Positions 63,756-64,000 of a DNA stretch of 64,000 nt are shown here, in pieces (within the stretch, counting starts at the first letter, position 1; each line of letters starts with the position of its first letter). This DNA is from Dethiosulfatarculus sandiegensis. Its GTDB lineage: Bacteria; Desulfobacterota; Desulfarculia; Desulfarculales; Desulfarculaceae. A program made the position numbers and the translations under genes. The DNA lies in assembly GCF_000931935.2 (NCBI RefSeq), contig NZ_AZAC01000034.1, positions 62,001 through 126,000 on the forward strand, in the 5' to 3' direction. The notes beneath the pieces were generated by a model. It saw nothing but the letters and a program-made list of their open reading frames with translations, was not told the DNA's origin and did no database searches.

Positions 63756-63808
63756 GCGGGCCTGTTCCCCTTTGCAACGGCATTAGCATACAGGGGAAAC
63801 AGGCCCGC
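63756..63808. terminator. Terminator hairpin, second copy
   Basis: GCGGGCCTGTTCCCCT pairs with AGGGGAAACAGGCCCGC-type arm, then aactttt. Perfect duplicate of the first copy with compensating differences; also lies just after the minus-strand membrane-protein stop. Confidence 0.8.
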
Positions 63809-63816
63809 AACTTTTA

Positions 63817-64000
63817 TCAAAACACCCCGCCGCCCGCGATAAGGCGGAAAAGCCCGAACAGGCAGGCCAGGGCGCAGCAGATAAGGCCGCTCATGGCAGG
63901 TGATCTGTTTTCCTGGTCGGCGCTGCTCAAGGCCAGAACGCCAATGATCACACCCACCCCGGCAAAGGGGATGTTGAGCCAGTTCAAGGAGCCAAAGCAG
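63817..64000 (-). CDS. Small membrane protein, C-terminal part (truncated by window edge)
   Basis: The minus frame reads FGSLNWLNIPFAGVGVIIGV, then LALSSADQENRSPAMSGLIC and CALACLFGLFRLIAGGGVF, ending at 63817. Two membrane hairpin segments with a polar turn are typical of small DUF4190-like integral proteins. It converges on the PII gene, and its last codons are part of the tandem duplication. Confidence 0.7.
   Translation of the reverse strand, partial: CFGSLNWLNIPFAGVGVIIGVLALSSADQENRSPAMSGLICCALACLFGLFRLIAGGGVF

Larger units (their letters stand above)
63531..63856. repeat. Tandem duplication (about 163-base unit) of the convergent gene junction
   Basis: Unit A (63531-63693) and unit B (63694-~63856) align throughout. 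Each begins with the end of the PII gene (GETGNVAIG versus GETGNTAIS), has a GCGGGCCTGTT hairpin, and ends with the reverse-strand end of the membrane-protein gene (RLIAGGGTF versus RLIAGGGVF). Only the outer copies belong to the intact genes. Confidence 0.85.

Noticed and set aside
1..64000. CRISPR arrays or rRNA genes
   Set aside because: No regularly spaced direct repeats of suitable length and no rRNA sequence was seen.

Overview
The window reads as chromosome of a Gram-negative anaerobe of the former Deltaproteobacteria (Desulfobacterota), with roughly balanced base composition. The evidence is the LPS-transport genes next to rpoN, hpf, ptsN, rapZ and a mannose-type PTS EIIA; the xerD - DHH/CBS/poly(A)-polymerase-like protein - M50 protease - scpA - scpB - rluB run; and many sigma-54 and two-component style signalling parts. 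I cannot name a species from sequence alone.

Layout. 1-8.3 kb: the end of an MFS transporter, a leuA-type synthase, a YhcC-type radical SAM protein, a pilin-like membrane protein, a MerR-type regulator, two tiny proteins and comEC. 8.3-18 kb: a long leader with a structured element, a five-PAS GGDEF/EAL protein, a parvulin-like/TPR exported protein, two unrecognised proteins, a GAF protein and a universal stress protein. 18-20.8 kb: an AT-rich array of DnaA-box-like sites (candidate oriC) followed by a divergent dnaA. 21-26 kb: a nitroreductase and a decayed phage-type polyvalent protein gene, frameshifted at a G tract, with duplicated pieces and two REP/MITE-like repeats. 26.1-30.4 kb: glycolytic genes gap, pgk, tpiA with secG and tRNA-Leu. 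30.6-40.1 kb: rimI, PTS EIIA, rapZ, ptsN, hpf, rpoN, lptB, lptA, lptC, proC and a sigma-54 activator. 40.3-48.2 kb: an M24 peptidase, xerD, a tRNA nucleotidyltransferase-like protein, an M50 protease, scpA, scpB, rluB and tRNA-Val.

48.3-61 kb is accessory sequence. It begins at tRNA-Val with a gene fragment and a 1592-residue UPF1-like helicase fused to a Vsr-like nuclease and a GreA/B C-terminal-like domain, a likely defence protein. Then come an IS remnant, small proteins, an OafA-type acyltransferase with an SGNH domain, an AT-rich gene of unknown function with an internal repeat and membrane segments, and an exported C69 peptidase. 61-64 kb: a long regulatory region with paired palindromic operators, short SD-led ORFs and a textbook sigma-54 promoter leads into amtB and a PII gene whose T-loop lacks Tyr51. 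The junction between the PII gene and a convergent membrane-protein gene is tandemly duplicated.

The core genes form coherent modules: envelope LPS transport plus regulatory PTS/sigma-54; lower glycolysis; chromosome segregation (ScpAB, XerD, DnaA); and nitrogen uptake. The candidates for new biology are the helicase-nuclease-GreAC fusion, the AT-rich membrane protein, the variant DnaA with its unusual box array, the His51 PII protein, and repeats that have become coding sequence.
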